Origin: Rhodoplanes sp963712435
Lineage (GTDB): Bacteria > Pseudomonadota > Alphaproteobacteria > Rhizobiales > Xanthobacteraceae
Reading direction: 5' to 3'
Length of the DNA stretch: 64,000 bases
Assembly (NCBI GenBank): GCA_963712435.1
Contig: CAVQIB010000022.1
Location: forward strand, 147,162 to 211,161
Part shown: positions 18,814 through 27,052 of the stretch, one piece after another
Layout: each line of letters opens with the position of its first letter
Numbering within the stretch: the stretch's first letter is position 1
The notes under the pieces: generated by a model
The model's input: only the letters and a program-made list of their open reading frames with translations
Told to the model about the DNA's origin: nothing
The model's database searches: none
Made by a program: the position numbers and the translations under genes

Positions 18814-20545
18814 GCGGCTTTCCGAGATAGGCGGTGACGACCTCGCGCCGGCGCATCACCTCCGCGGGCAAGCCCTCGGCGATCACCCGCCCATGATTGA
18901 GCACGACGATGCGGTCGGTCAGCTCCATGACCGCGCGCATCACATGCTCGACGAACACGATGGTGGCGCCGAGATCGCGGATGGTGCGGATCGTCCGGAT
19001 CGCATCGTCGATCTCGGATGGCGTCAGGCCCGACAGCACCTCGTCGAGCAGCAGCAGGTCCGATCGCGAGGCGAGCGCGCGCGCGAGCTCGAGGAACTTG
19101 CGCTGGTGCAGATTGAGGGCGTCCGGCGTCGCTTGCGCCTTGGCGCCAAGACCGGTGAATTCGAGCCAGCGCCAGGCCTCGCGCTCGGCGGCCGCGCGGT
19201 CGAGCGCGGCATGGCCGAAGCGGGCGGGCAGCGCCACGTTCTGCAGCACGCTCAGATGCGCGAAGGGCCGCGGAATCTGGTAGGTGCGGGCGATGCCGGC
19301 GCGGGCGATGCGATGCGCCGCGACGCCCGCGATATCGGCTCCGCGAAACAGGATGCGGCCGGCGTCCGCGCGATAATGGCCGCTCACGACATTGATCAGC
19401 GTCGACTTGCCGGACCCGTTCGGTCCGACCAGGCCGAGGATTTCCCCGCGATTGACGCGCAGGCTCACGCCATCGAGCGCCTGCACTCCCTTGAACGCTT
19501 TCGCCACCGCCTCGACCTCGAGCAGCGGTTCGCCGCGCGGCGGGTCCGGTCGGGGCTCCGCAGCCGCGCGCGGCGGTTCGGCGATGGCCGCTCCCGGTGC
19601 GCGCGCGGGCCGTCCCAGGCGCGGCGCGAAGCGGCCGAGCAGTCCGTCCGGCATGAACAGGATCACGACGATCAGGATCAGGCCGACGGCGGCGCGTCCG
19701 GCGACGGGATAATCGCTGGTCGTGAACGCATAGAGCAGGCCGGTGATGGCGGTCGCGCCCACCGCCGGACCGAGCCAGTGCCGCGTCCCGCCCAGCACGC
19801 TCATCAGCACGACGTTCAGCGGAACGACGATCGAGAATGTTTCGCCGACCGTCACATAGGAGATGAACATCGCGTGGATTCCGCCGGCGATCCCCGCGAG
19901 CGCGCAGGACAGTCCGAACGCGAGGAGCTTGTACCGGTAGGTCGGCACCCCGAGCACCTCGGCCGCGTCTTCGTCGTCATGGATCGCGAACAGGCCCAAG
20001 CCGAGCTTCGCCCGGTAGACGCCGCGGGCGATCGCGAGCGTCGCGACGAGCAGGATCAGCGCGAGCACATAGAACGTGGAGGAGGGCGACGGCATGATGG
20101 CCGGCAGCGGCACGCCGCTCATGAGAATGCCGGGGCCGCCGTCGATCGGCGTGTTGAGCACGATGGTGGCGAGCACGAAAGTGACCGCGAGCGTGAGCAG
20201 CGCGAACAGCTCGCCGCGCAGCCGACCGAGGCGAAACACGATCGCGCCGATGCCGACGCCGAGCAGCGCCGCAAGCGCCGCGGCGGCCGGGAGCGTCAGC
20301 AGGAACGGAATCTCGAAGACGGTGGTGAGCACCGCCGTCGTGTAGACGCCCGTTCCCACGAAGGCGCCGTGGCCGAAGGAGAAGTAGCCCGAATAGCCGC
20401 TGAGGATGTTCCAGGAGGTGGCGAGCACGATCCAGAAGAACACGAGGTAGAGGAACGATTCATAGAAGGCGGGAAGTGCGAGAAGCGGAACCGCCGCGAG
20501 CGCGGCGACGGCTCCCGCCATCCAGATCGGCGCAGGAATGCGCAT
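18806..20545 (-). CDS. Fused LivM permease-LivG ATPase
   Basis: 579 residues with two domains. Residues 1 to about 310 are a LivM-type permease with many membrane spans (LVFFWIVLATSWNILSGYSG, FSFGHGAFVGTGVYTT). After a proline/alanine-rich linker, residues 340-575 are a LivG-type ATPase with Walker A GPNGSGKST and Walker B LLLLDEVLSGL. The signature loop is LNLHQRKFLELARAL rather than LSGGQ. The Glu-Val of DEVLSGL replaces the common DEPTAGL. Such LivM-LivG fusions are known; the fusion fixes the stoichiometry of channel and motor. Confidence 0.92.
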   Translation of the reverse strand: MRIPAPIWMAGAVAALAAVPLLALPAFYESFLYLVFFWIVLATSWNILSGYSGYFSFGHGAFVGTGVYTTAVLTTVFEIPFLLTLPAAAALAALLGVGIGAIVFRLGRLRGELFALLTLAVTFVLATIVLNTPIDGGPGILMSGVPLPAIMPSPSSTFYVLALILLVATLAIARGVYRAKLGLGLFAIHDDEDAAEVLGVPTYRYKLLAFGLSCALAGIAGGIHAMFISYVTVGETFSIVVPLNVVLMSVLGGTRHWLGPAVGATAITGLLYAFTTSDYPVAGRAAVGLILIVVILFMPDGLLGRFAPRLGRPARAPGAAIAEPPRAAAEPRPDPPRGEPLLEVEAVAKAFKGVQALDGVSLRVNRGEILGLVGPNGSGKSTLINVVSGHYRADAGRILFRGADIAGVAAHRIARAGIARTYQIPRPFAHLSVLQNVALPARFGHAALDRAAAEREAWRWLEFTGLGAKAQATPDALNLHQRKFLELARALASRSDLLLLDEVLSGLTPSEIDDAIRTIRTIRDLGATIVFVEHVMRAVMELTDRIVVLNHGRVIAEGLPAEVMRRREVVTAYLGKPHA

Positions 20546-20546
20546 C

Positions 20547-21404
20547 TCAAAGCTCTCGCGCGCGCACCAGGAGAACGACGATCAGGAGCGAAAACGACAC
20601 GAGCGGCGCCCAGGCGGGCGCGGTGAGCGCCATCGTGAGCGCCTCGCTCACGCCGATGACGATGCCGGCGATCAGCGCTCCCAGCGGATTGCCGAGGCCG
20701 CCGATCATCACGGCGGCGAACACGACGCCGATCCAGGCGTAAATCTGCGACGGGGCGAGCGTGTAGCTCAGCGCAAGGCACACGCCCGCGACGCCGGCGA
20801 ACGCGGCGCACACGCCCGACAGCAGCAAGGCCAGTGCGCGCTCGTTGACGCCGAAGGCGGCGGCGATGGGGGCGTCCTCGCTCGCCGCCCGCATCGCCTT
20901 GCCGAGATCGGTGTAGCGCAGCGCCATCCAGGCAAGCGCCGCCAGGGCGACCGCGAGCCCGAGCGTCAGAAGCTCGGGGAACGGGATGAACAGCGGGCCA
21001 AGCTTGAACCGCATTCCGCCATAGGCCGATTCCAGACGCCGGTAGTCGGCGGTCCAGTACCACTGGATGGCGCTCTCGATGATCACCGTCACGCCGAAGG
21101 TCACCAGAAGCGAGCTGAACGGACTGATCGAGAAGCGCGCGAACAGCGCCTGCAGCGCCGCGCCGAACAGGAAGAAGGCGGGCGCGATCAAGGCGAGCGA
21201 GAGCAGCGGATCGAGCCCATAGACCTCGGCGAGCTGATAGGTGAGATACGCGCCGAGAAAGGCGAGGGCGAAGTGCGCCAGATTGATCTGGCGCAGCAGG
21301 CCCCAGGAGAGGCTCAGTCCCATGCCCAGCAGCCCGTACAAGGCGCCGATGAAGACGCCGGACAGGACCGACTGGCCGATCAGGGTCGGGCTCGGAAGCG
21401 TCAC
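20547..21404 (-). CDS. LivH-like ABC transporter permease (second importer)
   Basis: 285 residues with about eight membrane spans. The N-terminal segment FIGALYGLLGMGLSLSWGLL followed by INLAHFALAFLGAYL is the LivH signature region. It pairs with the permease half of the fused protein encoded one base downstream. The gene starts 9 bases after the binding-protein stop. Confidence 0.93.
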   Translation of the reverse strand: MTLPSPTLIGQSVLSGVFIGALYGLLGMGLSLSWGLLRQINLAHFALAFLGAYLTYQLAEVYGLDPLLSLALIAPAFFLFGAALQALFARFSISPFSSLLVTFGVTVIIESAIQWYWTADYRRLESAYGGMRFKLGPLFIPFPELLTLGLAVALAALAWMALRYTDLGKAMRAASEDAPIAAAFGVNERALALLLSGVCAAFAGVAGVCLALSYTLAPSQIYAWIGVVFAAVMIGGLGNPLGALIAGIVIGVSEALTMALTAPAWAPLVSFSLLIVVLLVRAREL

Positions 21405-21413
21405 CGGAGGGCG

Positions 21414-22619
21414 TTACTCCGCTGCGATCTTGGCGCCCGGCGCGGCCCATTGGTCCGGCCATACGGTGACCCAACGGCCGTTCTGGACCTGCTTCACCTT
21501 CATGAGATCGTCGCCGAAATTGTTCAGCTTGTCGAAGCGAAGCTCGCCCTGAATCGTCTTCACCTTGTTGGCTTTCAGCCATGCGGCCAAGGTCTTGTCG
21601 TCGAGGCTCTGGGTGGCGTTGATGGCCGCTTCGATCACCTGCCAGGCCGAGTAGGAGGCGGCCGCCTGCGTCTCCACCGAGGTGTCAGGCAGCCCGGCCT
21701 TGGCGGCGCGGTCGTTGAAGAGCTTCACGAACTCGGCGGCGACCGGATCATTGGTGAAGGGCGGATGCTGTTCGAAGATCGAGGCGGCGAGCGCGTTGTT
21801 CGCCGCGGGCGCCTTGGCGAGCGGGCCGGGCGCCGGATACATGTAGAAATGCAGTGGCGGCTTGTAGTCGATGTTCTTCATCGCGCTGAGCAGTTCGTTG
21901 CCCTCGAGGCCGATCGCGCCGACCCAGACGAAATCGGGCTTTGCGTCCTTTACCCGGCTCGCGATCGGGCCGTAGTCGCGATTGCCGAATTCCCATTCGA
22001 GGTAGAGGACCTCCTGCAGCCCGCGTTTCTTCGCGACCTCGCGCGCCCCCGCCGACATGAAATAGATCGACGGGAACTTGCTGGTGACGATGGCGATCGT
22101 CTTGGGCGGGTTGGGCAGGGTCGCGAGCGCGTCGAACACCGTGTTGGGAACGGTCTGCTCGGGATTGGGCCCGACCGACCAGGCCGGGAACTGCATGTCG
22201 TATTTGGCGAGATTGGGAATGCCCAGCGTGTGGTGGACGAGCATCTTGTTGTAGCGCTGGGCGACGCCCATGGCGGCGAGGATGTTGCCGGTCGCGTAAG
22301 GCCCCATCAGCAGATCGACCTTGTCGACGGTCAGGAGCTGCTCGTAGATCGTGCGCGCGAGTTCAGGCTTGCTCTGGTCGTCCCTGACGATCCACTCGAC
22401 CGGGCGGCCGAGCAGGCCGTTCTTCTTGTTGAGCTGCTCGACATAGATGTCGCCGACGATCTTGTGGATTTGCGCGGTGGCCGAGAGCGGCCCGGTCAGG
22501 GCGAGCGTGCTGCCGATCTTGACCGGGGGGCCGGACGGCTCGGCCGCGGCGGGCGCGACCGCCACGGCGATCGAAAACGCGGCGCCGAGCGCAGCGCCGG
22601 CGAGCTGCTTGAACATCAT
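21414..22619 (-). CDS. ABC transporter substrate-binding protein (second importer)
   Basis: About 401 residues. The signal peptide is MMFKQLAGAALGAAFSIAVA... ending near PAAAEP. The mature protein is a LivJ/AmiC-type periplasmic binding protein starting KIGSTLALTGPLSATAQIHK. The start at 22619 is supported by GGGAGAAC upstream on the minus strand; an open frame continues further upstream but is antisense-like there. Its sequence differs clearly from the binding protein at 13072, so the two importers probably carry different compounds. Confidence 0.92.
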   Translation of the reverse strand: MMFKQLAGAALGAAFSIAVAVAPAAAEPSGPPVKIGSTLALTGPLSATAQIHKIVGDIYVEQLNKKNGLLGRPVEWIVRDDQSKPELARTIYEQLLTVDKVDLLMGPYATGNILAAMGVAQRYNKMLVHHTLGIPNLAKYDMQFPAWSVGPNPEQTVPNTVFDALATLPNPPKTIAIVTSKFPSIYFMSAGAREVAKKRGLQEVLYLEWEFGNRDYGPIASRVKDAKPDFVWVGAIGLEGNELLSAMKNIDYKPPLHFYMYPAPGPLAKAPAANNALAASIFEQHPPFTNDPVAAEFVKLFNDRAAKAGLPDTSVETQAAASYSAWQVIEAAINATQSLDDKTLAAWLKANKVKTIQGELRFDKLNNFGDDLMKVKQVQNGRWVTVWPDQWAAPGAKIAAE

Positions 22620-22672
22620 GTCGTTCTCCCTAGGCTTTTCGTTTCTTGATACGTCTTGATAACGCGCTCGGC

Positions 22673-23377
22673 TCACATCAGGAGCCAGCCGCCGTCCACC
22701 GGCAGGTTCACTCCGTTCACCGACTGATTGTCCAACAGGAAGACCACGGTTGCGGCGACATCCGCCATGGTCGCCAGCCGCTTGATCGGCGTGCGGTCGA
22801 GCACGCGCTGCAGCACCTCGGGCGGCTTGCCGGTCCATGCCGGGCTGTCGCCGACGATTCCGGGATGCACCGCGTTGACGCGCACGGGCGCGAGCTCGAC
22901 CGCAAGCGTCGCGACCATCGTCGTGACGCCGCCGTTCACGGTCGTCACCGTCGTCGAGCCCGGATAAGGCCGCGCGCGCGCCTGGCCGCCGAACAGAACG
23001 ATCGAGGCGTTGCCGGCAAGACGCGGCGTCAGCGCATGGATCGCTTCGGTGTAGCCGACGAGCTTCAGCGTCACCAGGCGGATCGCACGAGTGATGTCGT
23101 ATTTGCGGACGCTGTTCTCGTCCCGCTCGATCGCGGCCAGCACGAGGTGATCGACCGCGCCCACCTCCGCGAGCGCGTCGGCGATCGTTTGCGGCTGCGC
23201 CAGGTCGAGACCGAGACCATGCACGTTTCCGCCGATCTCCTTGCACACCGCCTGCGCGCGCGCCTTGTCCCGGCCGCTGATGAACACCTGCTCGCCGCGC
23301 TGCGCGAGCGTCTCGGCGAGCTTCCTCCCGATCCCCGAGGTTCCGCCGATGATCACCGCCGTCTGTCGATCCGCCAT
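22673..23377 (-). CDS. SDR-fold protein lacking the catalytic Tyr-Lys pair
   Basis: About 234 residues. The Rossmann motif is IIGGTSGIGRKLAE (about residues 8-21) and the SDR fold is complete, ending VDGGWLLM. At the place of YxxxK the sequence reads TTVTTVNGGVTTM, so the Tyr and Lys of classical SDRs are missing. The Ser position reads LFGGQA. It may be a non-catalytic binding protein or use another mechanism. The ATG at 23377 is chosen because the fold starts there and GGAGCAGGAC precedes it. It lies between the bicupin gene and the importer, probably in one operon. Confidence 0.85.
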   Translation of the reverse strand: MADRQTAVIIGGTSGIGRKLAETLAQRGEQVFISGRDKARAQAVCKEIGGNVHGLGLDLAQPQTIADALAEVGAVDHLVLAAIERDENSVRKYDITRAIRLVTLKLVGYTEAIHALTPRLAGNASIVLFGGQARARPYPGSTTVTTVNGGVTTMVATLAVELAPVRVNAVHPGIVGDSPAWTGKPPEVLQRVLDRTPIKRLATMADVAATVVFLLDNQSVNGVNLPVDGGWLLM

Positions 23378-23511
23378 GTCCTGCTCCGATTCCTCCTGTG
23401 GCGCCGGCTGCGTTCCGCTTCGCTTGCGCCGCTGTTCGCTCGGCCGTCTTTCCTTGGTCCGCCGGTCCGCAGCAAAACGGTCCGGCTGCGGCGGACCGCG
23501 GTCCGAGTTCA

Positions 23512-24453
23512 TCAAGCGCGTGCGCCGGCGAGCGCCTTCGCTCCGCCGTCCTGATCGCCGGGGTGATCAAGCTTCCGGGCGAGATACTCCCAGTCGCGAT
23601 TGAAGCGGTAGGAGTAGCGCGCCGGCGGCTGCGGCGACTGCGTCTCCAGCCAGCGCACCGTGCCGCTGCTCGTGTTGTAGAATGCGTGGATGCAGCCGAC
23701 GGCGGTCCACAGCACGTCGCCGACGCGCATGGTGTAGCGCTTGCCGTCCGCGACGGCCTCGACCTCGCCTTCGAGGATCACATAGGCCTCCTCCAGCGGA
23801 TGATCGTGCGGATGGGCGACGCCGCCGGGCTGATACTCGACCATGAACATGGTGTGGAGCTGGGCGTCGAGCCGCTGGTCCACCAGCATTTTCACGGCGA
23901 TGCCGCTATAGGCGAGCAGCGCGGTCGCCATGCTGGCCGACACGGTCGGGGCGTCGACCTTCGCCCCTGCCTTGAGCTTGTCGACCTGCATGTCGCTGTC
24001 GCGCAGCCGGAAGAAATGGCGCGCCCGCGGATCGCGAATGTCCAGTTCCTTGATTTCGCCCGGCTCCGGCCGACCGAGGAAGAACGTGTCGGCCGGTTCG
24101 TCGGGCCCGCGCGGCTGCGGGACCAGCATGTCGAGCCATTTGGCGCGCCCCTGTTCGGGTCCGAGCCAGGCATGCGCGACGCCGAGCGGCACGACGCCGC
24201 AGGCGCCGGGCGCGAGCGGATAGGCATGTCCGTCGAGCACGAGGACCGGCTCGCCTTCGAGCACGTAGAAGCTTTCCTCGAAGGAGTGCACATGCGTGTC
24301 GACCCGGCCGCCGGCTTCGATCGCGCACAGGCCGAGCGCGGTGTGAACCGAGCCGCAGGACCGGTCGATCAGCGAGCAGCGGCTGAAGCCCGCGCTGTGT
24401 TCGGGATAGGCCGGCGCAAGCCGGACCGCGTCGCTGCGCAAGACGTGGTGCAT
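23512..24453 (-). CDS. Bicupin-domain protein
   Basis: 313 residues with two cupin barrels. The first (about residues 45-115) has HVHSFEESFYVLEGEP and a later His in VAHAW. The second (about 200-280) has HPHDHPLEEAYVILEGE and GCIHAFYN. Both keep His/Glu metal-ligand patterns (HxH...E...H). Bicupins include (S)-ureidoglycine aminohydrolase and several dioxygenases; the substrate here cannot be named. It is the first gene of the minus-strand operon that leads into the second importer, divergent from the XRE-cupin regulator. A role in converting the imported compound is likely. Confidence 0.85.
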   Translation of the reverse strand: MHHVLRSDAVRLAPAYPEHSAGFSRCSLIDRSCGSVHTALGLCAIEAGGRVDTHVHSFEESFYVLEGEPVLVLDGHAYPLAPGACGVVPLGVAHAWLGPEQGRAKWLDMLVPQPRGPDEPADTFFLGRPEPGEIKELDIRDPRARHFFRLRDSDMQVDKLKAGAKVDAPTVSASMATALLAYSGIAVKMLVDQRLDAQLHTMFMVEYQPGGVAHPHDHPLEEAYVILEGEVEAVADGKRYTMRVGDVLWTAVGCIHAFYNTSSGTVRWLETQSPQPPARYSYRFNRDWEYLARKLDHPGDQDGGAKALAGARA

Positions 24454-24489
24454 GTTTGCTCCTCCCCGCGTCCGCGGTTATCCTTCTCT

Positions 24490-24527
24490 GTTCAGTAAGA
24501 CTGAACGCTACCGCACCGCTGTTCAGT
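24490..24527. promoter_or_regulatory. Candidate operator for the XRE-cupin regulator
   Basis: A perfect 7-bp inverted repeat, GTTCAGT-AAG-ACTGAAC, lies at 24490-24506. A third GTTCAGT half-site follows at 24521-24527. It occupies the 112-base gap between the divergent bicupin and regulator genes. XRE regulators commonly bind such dyads in their own divergent promoter; binding here is inferred. Confidence 0.55.
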
Positions 24528-24565
24528 GTCAATATCTTTGCGCCGGAGGAGCTTCATCGCGTCGC

Positions 24566-25235
24566 ATGCCGAGAAAGCCGCGCAGGACATCCGCACGCCA
24601 GCCGCCGGCCGCCCGGGCCGGCGGCTCCGACCGCCTCGGACCGCGCCTGCGCGCCGCGCGCGAGACAGCGGGCGTGACCGTGCGCGGGCTTGCCCGCAAG
24701 CTCGGCGTGTCGGCGAGCCTCGTGTCGCAGATCGAGACCGGCCGCGTGATGCCCTCGGTCGGCACGCTCTACGCCCTGGCGAACGAGCTCGGGCTCCTGG
24801 TCGACGACCTGTTCCGCGATGGGGACGCCGCGCCGCAACCGGCGAGCCCGCAATCCGGAACCGGTGCGACCGGGCCCGGTGCAGCGCTCGCGCGGCCGCG
24901 AGACGATCCACCTGTCCGGCGGGGTGCGCTGGGAGCGGCTGACGCCGACCAGCGATGCGGAGGTCGAGTTCCTCTATGTCGTCTACGATGTCGGCGCGAC
25001 CTCGTGCGAGGAGGATGCGCTGATCCGGCATGGCGGCAAGGAATACGCCTATCTGCTCAGCGGCCGGCTCGGCATCCGCGTCGGCTTCGACGAGTTCGAA
25101 CTGCGGCCGGGCATTTCGATATCGTTCGATGCGCAGAACCCGCATCGGCTGTGGACCATCGGCGACAAGCCCGCGGTCGCGGTCTGGGTCGTGCTCAACC
25201 GGCACGCCGACCGGCGCCGCCGCAAGCGGCCGTGA
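24566..25235 (+). CDS. XRE-family regulator with C-terminal cupin domain (one frameshift)
   Basis: About 222 residues after repair. The helix-turn-helix (about residues 28-83) contains LARKLGVSASLVSQIETGRV and PSVGTLYALANELG. The frame breaks near 24862: removing one C in a CCC run gives GTGATG-PVQRSRGRETIHLSGG. The C-terminal cupin contains HGGKEYAYLLSGRLGIRVG and ISFDAQNPHRLW and probably senses a small ligand. The break falls between the two domains. The gene is divergent from the bicupin/importer operon and most likely regulates it. The ATG at 24566 is the likely start although the GGAGG is 16 bases away. Confidence 0.85.
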
Positions 25236-25277
25236 CCAGCCGGGCCGCGCGGTTCGTCACGCCGGCGGATCGTTCTT

Positions 25278-26186
25278 TCAGCGGCTTGGTTCGGGGGGTC
25301 GCGGAATGGCGGGCGGCGCTGGCTCCGGAACGGGCGACGCCACGCCGCCGCGCCATCCGGCCAAAAGTCCGCGTTTCGGCGCGAACACAAAAGCCAGAAT
25401 GAACACGGCCGTCTGCACCAGCACGATGCAGGCGCCGGGCGCGCCATTGATGTGAAAGCTGAGAATGGTCCCGACAAACGAGGATCCCGTCGCCACGGCC
25501 GTGGCGATGACGAGCATGCGCTCGAACCGGTCGGTGAGGAGAAAGGCGATCGCGCCCGGCGCGACCAGCATCGCGATCACGAGGATGATGCCGACCGCCT
25601 TGAGCGAAGCGACGATCGTCAGCGAGAGCAGGACGAGCAGGCCGTAATGCAGCGTCCGCACCGGCAGCCCCACGACGCGGGCGTGGCTCGGGTCGAAGCA
25701 GTACAGGAGAAAATCGCGCCGCTTGACCAGCACGATCATTAGCGTTCCGCCCGCGATGATCGCCGTCTCGACCAGGTCGCGGACGCTGACGCCGAGCACG
25801 TTGCCGAACAGGATGTGGTTGAGATGCTGGTCGGTCTCGATCTTGGTGAACAGGACGAGCCCGAAGCCGAACATTCCAGAAAACACGATTCCCATGACCG
25901 TGTCCTCCTTCACGCGGCTGTTCTCCTTCAGGTAGCCGGTCAGGAGCGCGCAGGACAGGCCGGCGGCGAAGGCGCCGACGGCAAGCGGCAGGCCGATGAC
26001 ATAGGCCACGACGATGCCGGGCAGCACGGCATGCGAGATGGCGTCGCCCATGAGCGACCAGCCCTTGAGCACGAGATAGCAGGACAGCACCGCGCACACC
26101 GCCCCCACCAGCAGCGCGACGATCAGCGCCCGCTGCATGAAGGGATAGGCGAGCGGAACGGTGATCCAGCCGAGCGCGCCGGTCAT
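25278..26186 (-). CDS. sitD: Manganese/iron ABC transporter permease SitD
   Basis: 302 residues with about eight membrane spans, ABC-3 (ZnuB/SitC/SitD) family. The start region VGAVCAVLSCYLVLKGWSLMGDAISHAVLPG is the conserved ABC-3 segment shared with SitC. It is the second of two permeases, which is the Sit/Mnt layout rather than the single-permease ZnuABC. The ATG overlaps the sitC stop (ATGA). The C-terminus has a proline-rich tail of about 20 residues. Confidence 0.87.
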   Translation of the reverse strand: MTGALGWITVPLAYPFMQRALIVALLVGAVCAVLSCYLVLKGWSLMGDAISHAVLPGIVVAYVIGLPLAVGAFAAGLSCALLTGYLKENSRVKEDTVMGIVFSGMFGFGLVLFTKIETDQHLNHILFGNVLGVSVRDLVETAIIAGGTLMIVLVKRRDFLLYCFDPSHARVVGLPVRTLHYGLLVLLSLTIVASLKAVGIILVIAMLVAPGAIAFLLTDRFERMLVIATAVATGSSFVGTILSFHINGAPGACIVLVQTAVFILAFVFAPKRGLLAGWRGGVASPVPEPAPPAIPRPPEPSR

Positions 26187-27052
26187 GGCTCGGCTCCGAC
26201 CGTCGCCAGACGCCGCCGCCGCGCGGCGAGCACGCCGTGCTTGGGGGCGAAGTAGAACGCCAACAGGAACAGGAGCGTCTGCAGGGTGACAATGACGCCC
26301 CCGGTCGCCCCGTCGAGGAAATAGCTGATATAGGCGCCGACGAAACCGGTCGTCGCCCCGAGCGCGATGCTGATCACGATCAGCCGGCCGAAGCGGTCGG
26401 TCAGGAGATAGGCGGTCGCCCCGGGCGTCACGACCATGGCGACCACGAGCAGGGCCCCGACCGTCTGGAGCGCCGCCACCGTGCAGGCGCTGAGCAGCGT
26501 GAAGAACAGGATCTTCAGCAGCCCCGTATTGATGCCGAGGCTGCGGGCATGGTTCTCGTCGAAAAAGGTGATCATCAGGTCCTTCCACTTGAGCGTCAGG
26601 ACCGCCAGCGAAACCGCAGCGATGAGAGCGACCTGGACGACGTCCTCGTTGGAAATGCCGAGGATGTTGCCGAGCACGATGGTCTGGATGTTCACCGCGG
26701 TCGGGGAGATCGAGGCGATCAGCAGCCCCAGCGCGAACAAGGAGGTGAAGACGATCCCGATGACCGCGTCCTCGCGCAGCCGCGAATGCTGCTTGACGAA
26801 GGCCATGCCGCCCGAGGCGAGAATGCCGGCGAAGAAGGCGCCGACGGCGAACGGAAACCCGAGGATATACGCGCCCGCGACGCCCGGAACGATCGAATGC
26901 GCGAGCGCATCGCCCATCAGCGACCAGCCCTTGAGCATCAGATAAGCGGACAGGAAGGCGCAGACCGCGCCGACAAGCGCGCTCACCCACATGGCCTTCG
27001 CCATGTATTCGTAGCCGAAGGGAATGGCGAGTTCGGTCAGCAGGGCGCTCAT
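26183..27052 (-). CDS. sitC: Manganese/iron ABC transporter permease SitC
   Basis: 289 residues, ABC-3 permease family, about eight membrane spans. It contains LMLKGWSLMGDALAHSIVPG and is clearly paralogous to the protein encoded at 25278-26186. With it, it forms the metal channel in the inner membrane. It overlaps the sitB stop by 4 bases, so the operon is translationally coupled. Confidence 0.88.
   Translation of the reverse strand: MSALLTELAIPFGYEYMAKAMWVSALVGAVCAFLSAYLMLKGWSLMGDALAHSIVPGVAGAYILGFPFAVGAFFAGILASGGMAFVKQHSRLREDAVIGIVFTSLFALGLLIASISPTAVNIQTIVLGNILGISNEDVVQVALIAAVSLAVLTLKWKDLMITFFDENHARSLGINTGLLKILFFTLLSACTVAALQTVGALLVVAMVVTPGATAYLLTDRFGRLIVISIALGATTGFVGAYISYFLDGATGGVIVTLQTLLFLLAFYFAPKHGVLAARRRRLATVGAEP

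Noticed and set aside
18794..20626. A 610-residue plus-strand open frame opposite the LivM-LivG fusion
   Set aside because: It is an antisense shadow in high-GC sequence, rich in Arg, Glu, His and Gln, and the minus strand encodes an intact transporter.
24566..25235. Programmed +1 frameshift between HTH and cupin domains of the XRE regulator
   Set aside because: The break is at a plain CCC run and the same type of +1 occurs in many unrelated genes of the window, so a base error is simpler.
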